A stretch of 7,763 nucleotides of DNA, from NCBI GenBank assembly GCA_002365735.1, contig DEZY01000133.1, positions 1 through 7,763 on the forward strand, given 5' to 3'. The notes below the pieces were generated by a model. It ran no database searches and was not told the DNA's origin. It saw only the letters and a program-made list of their open reading frames with translations. Positions 6,129-7,763 of this stretch are shown in pieces (positions within the stretch are counted from its first letter, which is position 1; every line of letters starts with the position of its first letter). Both the position numbers and the translations under genes were made by a program. Source of the stretch: Actinobacteria bacterium UBA3120 (lineage in GTDB: Bacteria; Actinomycetota; Actinomycetes; S36-B12).

Positions 6129-7005
6129 CGGCGATCCAGGCCAAGCCTTGCTCACGAGCCAGTTCTTGGTCGTCACGGTATTTCAATACCGATCCAAGGG
6201 TTTGCTCTGTTCCCCTGGCATCAAGTGTGCTCACCCCAAGGAGCATTGCCGCATTCACCCAGTCAATTGCTTCGGCCACCCCTGGTGGCTTCTGCATGTC
6301 GAGAGTTCGAATGCGTGACACTGCTGAAGCAACCTGCTCGGCCAGATCCTTACTGGCCTTGGGCGCCCGCAATTTAACAATCTGCGTTGCATGTTCCAAG
6401 CTTGGGTAATCAATCCAGTGATACAAACAACGCCGCTTGAGTGCGTCGTGTAAATCTCGGGTTCGATTAGAAGTCAAAATAACGATCGGTTTTTGCTGTG
6501 CCGTCAGGGTGCCCAGCTCAGGAACACTGACGGTTGATTCGGCTAACATCTCAAACAGAAATGCTTCAAATTCCTCGTCCGCTCGATCCACTTCGTCGAT
6601 CAACAGTACGGCTGGGTTTGGCCCAACGTGTTCCAATGCTTGCAACAGCGGCCGTTCAATCAAGAACTCACGACTAAACAATGAACTTTCCTCAATTGAT
6701 TTACCTTGGGACTCCGCCATTCGAATACTTAATAATTGTCGCGGGTAGTTCCATTCATAAAGTGCCTCTGATGCATCAATCCCCTCAAAGCACTGCAACC
6801 GAATCAACGGAGTGTCTAGGAGTTGCGCGAGGGCTTTAGCGGCCTGGGTTTTGCCCACACCCGCTTCACCTTCTAGGAGCAGGGGCTGTGGCAAGCGGAC
6901 CGCACAAAACAGCGCGGTTGCCAGCCCCGGTTCAGCCAAGTAGTCAGCTTTCGCTAATTCTTGGATCAACTGCTGGGGTGACTCGATCTCGCTTGCAAAA
7001 CTCAC
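6121..7005 (-). CDS. MoxR/CoxD-like AAA+ ATPase
   Basis: AAA+ ATPase of the MoxR family, closest in motif style to CoxD, a chaperone-like ATPase that remodels molybdenum hydroxylases together with a VWA partner. 294 aa from the GTG at 7005. Motifs: Walker A GEAGVGKT (46-53), LIRLQCFEGID (67-77), ALYEWNYPRQLL (81-92), Walker B VLLIDEVDRADEEFEAFLFE (133-152), sensor 1 LTSN (177-180), arginine finger in LKRRC (191/192) and a sensor-2-like PGVAEAIDW (241-249). The start was chosen because VSFASEIESPQQLIQEL aligns with the MSFDQLTVPQLTEAL start of the paralogue at 7438; the frame stays open to a TTG at 7080, but that extension lies in the divergent promoter region and has no homologous counterpart. 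No clear Shine-Dalgarno. First gene of the five-gene operon; its TGA overlaps the VWA start. Confidence 0.9.
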   Translation of the reverse strand: MSFASEIESPQQLIQELAKADYLAEPGLATALFCAVRLPQPLLLEGEAGVGKTQAAKALAQLLDTPLIRLQCFEGIDASEALYEWNYPRQLLSIRMAESQGKSIEESSLFSREFLIERPLLQALEHVGPNPAVLLIDEVDRADEEFEAFLFEMLAESTVSVPELGTLTAQQKPIVILTSNRTRDLHDALKRRCLYHWIDYPSLEHATQIVKLRAPKASKDLAEQVASAVSRIRTLDMQKPPGVAEAIDWVNAAMLLGVSTLDARGTEQTLGSVLKYRDDQELAREQGLAWIAGE

Positions 7006-7077
7006 AGGACACACGCTAACGAGTTTTTGTGCATCTGCACCCCACTTTCTGTATCCTGGATGACCGTAATTGTGAGG

Positions 7078-7115
7078 CAATTATTGGGTGCAAGGGCCTT
7101 GCCATCCCAATATTG
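7078..7115. repeat. 38-bp imperfect inverted repeat in the divergent intergenic region (possible operator)
   Basis: Outer arms CAATTATTGGG (7078-7088) and CCCAATATTG (7106-7115) pair with one extra T on the left. Nested inside is a near-perfect 13-base palindrome, GCAAGGGCCTTGC (7090-7102). One base separates the arms on the left and three on the right. It lies between the minus-strand ATPase start (7005) and the plus-strand gene start (7184). A -35-like TTGACC (7113-7118, plus strand) overlaps its right edge, though no well-spaced -10 follows (TAGAGT at 7132 is too close, TATCGT at 7145 too far). No T-tract follows on either strand, so a terminator is unlikely; a regulator-binding site is my inference. 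Confidence 0.6.
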
Positions 7116-7170
7116 ACCTTTCTGCGGCGTCTAGAGTTTGCTGGTATCGTTATGAGTACTAAGAACCCTT

Positions 7171-7176
7171 AAGGAG
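7171..7176 (+). promoter_or_regulatory. Ribosome binding site of the 82-aa protein
   Basis: AAGGAG 7 bases before the ATG at 7184. A closer in-frame ATG at 7178 leaves only one base of spacing, so 7184 is the better start. Confidence 0.75.
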
Positions 7177-7183
7177 TATGGCC

Positions 7184-7432
7184 ATGTCACATGAGAGCGA
7201 TCAAGCCGCAGAAGCACTTCGCACTATCTGGCAGGGAAATCCCGGGACAGCGAATGAATTCGACGAAGAATGCAGTCCCAACAAGGTCTGCCGCAACATG
7301 AAAGATGTCTCCTTTGACGGATTCGCCGAGGACGGCGTCGACTTAGGAACAGCCTGGCGCAGCAAATTGGCCCGTGAAGGCAAACTCAGTGGGGCCTCAC
7401 TAGCCGACCTAGTTATGGGTAAAACGGACTAA
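7184..7432 (+). CDS. Small acidic protein of unknown function (82 aa)
   Basis: I do not recognise this family. The strong AAGGAG site 7 bases upstream, a clean TAA end and a gap of only 5 bases to the following ATPase gene support a real gene cotranscribed with it. The protein is soluble-looking, rich in Asp/Glu, with no membrane segment or signal peptide. It has two cysteines in a Cys-X5-Cys arrangement (Cys30 and Cys36, within EECSPNKVCRNMK), too few for a classical metal site alone. The C-terminal half (KLAREGKLSGASLADLVMG, 61-79) looks like a short amphipathic helical part. An ATG at 7178 would add two residues but is badly spaced. The reverse strand here also has an open frame, but without a ribosome site. 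By position it could be a regulator, adaptor or substrate of the adjacent MoxR ATPase; that is a guess from neighbourhood. Confidence 0.7.
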   Translation: MSHESDQAAEALRTIWQGNPGTANEFDEECSPNKVCRNMKDVSFDGFAEDGVDLGTAWRSKLAREGKLSGASLADLVMGKTD

Positions 7433-7437
7433 CATCC

Positions 7438-7763
7438 ATGTCTTTTGATCAACTCACCGTCCCACAGCTCACGGAAGCGTTGGCAGAGCACAAGTACATC
7501 GCCGATCGTGGGCTCAGCACAGCGCTGCTGCTTGCCCTCAAACTCGGTAAGCCGCTACTTCTTGAAGGTGAAGTCGGCGTCGGGAAAACAGAGCTGGCTA
7601 AAACCGTGTCAACTCTATTAGGTCGCGAACTAATCCGCCTCCAGTGCTACGAAGGCATTGACATGCATCAGGCGCTCTACGAATGGGACTACGCGCGCCA
7701 AATGCTTTTTGTTCGCTCCCTGGGATCAGATGAGGCCTCAGATGATCAACTTTTTGGTCCGCG
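7438..7763 (+). CDS. Second MoxR-family AAA+ ATPase (partial, C-terminus beyond right edge)
   Basis: First 108 codons of a MoxR/CoxD-type AAA+ ATPase, open to the right edge. Visible: an N-terminal helix (MSFDQLTVPQLTEALAEHKY), Walker A GEVGVGKT (44-51), LIRLQCYEGID (65-75) and ALYEWDYARQML (79-90). Walker B, sensors and arginine finger lie outside the window. By-eye alignment with the minus-strand ATPase over 86 positions gives about 49 identities, so the two are paralogues of the same subfamily. The ATG at 7438 is 5 bases after the small gene's stop; no strong Shine-Dalgarno, so coupling is likely. Such genes are commonly followed by a VWA partner, which would be expected just to the right. 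The substrate is not determinable from this fragment. Confidence 0.9.
   Translation, partial: MSFDQLTVPQLTEALAEHKYIADRGLSTALLLALKLGKPLLLEGEVGVGKTELAKTVSTLLGRELIRLQCYEGIDMHQALYEWDYARQMLFVRSLGSDEASDDQLFGP

Noticed and set aside
6129..6176. GTG at 6176 as the VWA gene start
   Set aside because: It gives a 56-base overlap without a ribosome site, whereas the GTG at 6128 gives an 8-base overlap matching the operon's pattern. Not excluded, only less likely.
5686..6318. A 210-codon plus-strand open frame opposite the VWA and ATPase genes
   Set aside because: It is antisense to two genes with intact motifs; the serine-rich translation mirrors the acidic/serine linker on the other strand. No ribosome site.
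7006..7080. TTG at 7080 as the start of the minus-strand ATPase
   Set aside because: The extra 25 residues have no counterpart in the paralogue and would place coding DNA inside the divergent control region; the GTG at 7005 aligns with the paralogue's start.
7201..7383. A 60-codon minus-strand open frame opposite the small acidic protein
   Set aside because: No ribosome site; the plus-strand frame has a strong AAGGAG at good spacing and tight coupling to the next gene.

Overview
The window comes from a bacterium, most likely an actinobacterium of moderate GC content (about half G+C by eye). The main evidence is a pair of GTTCACC repeats spaced 11 bp apart upstream of pstC, which is the actinobacterial PhoP (PHO box) pattern. 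Three other signs agree: frequent GTG starts, a pstC promoter that seems to give an almost leaderless mRNA, and a Mog tail ending in a HALEQIAGSDH-type motif typical of actinobacterial Mog proteins. The species cannot be named from this sequence.

Layout. Everything from base 1 to about 7005 is on the minus strand, in two transcription blocks. The left block, read right to left, is pstC-pstA-pstB (2675 to 1), the two membrane subunits and the ATPase of the high-affinity phosphate ABC transporter. pstB runs off the left edge. The block has its own promoter region (2676-2758) with a clear PHO box, so phosphate starvation should induce it. No pstS lies upstream of pstC.

The right block (7005 to 2803) is a tight five-gene operon: a CoxD-like MoxR AAA+ ATPase, a CoxE-like von Willebrand factor A protein, moeA, moaC and mog. 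Each stop overlaps the next start by 4 to 8 bases. The ATPase/VWA pair is the type that matures molybdenum hydroxylases such as aerobic CO dehydrogenase; the other three genes make molybdopterin cofactor. The block therefore looks like a cofactor-supply and enzyme-maturation operon for a molybdoenzyme. No structural enzyme gene is in view.

From about 7178 the strand changes. A small acidic protein of unknown function (82 aa) is followed 5 bases later by a second MoxR ATPase, cut by the right edge and more than half identical by eye to the first over the shared N-terminal part. A 38-bp imperfect inverted repeat (7078-7115) sits in the divergent intergenic region and may be an operator controlling one or both directions.

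The most notable observations are: (1) mog has an in-frame TAA, followed in the same frame by 14 codons that encode the family's normal C-terminal tail and then TAG, so the gene appears freshly truncated, read through, or affected by a sequence error; (2) the PHO box abuts that old mog stop codon; (3) two CoxD-like ATPases diverge around a long dyad with an unrecognised small protein between them. I see no RNA genes, insertion sequences, CRISPR arrays or convincing rho-independent terminators.
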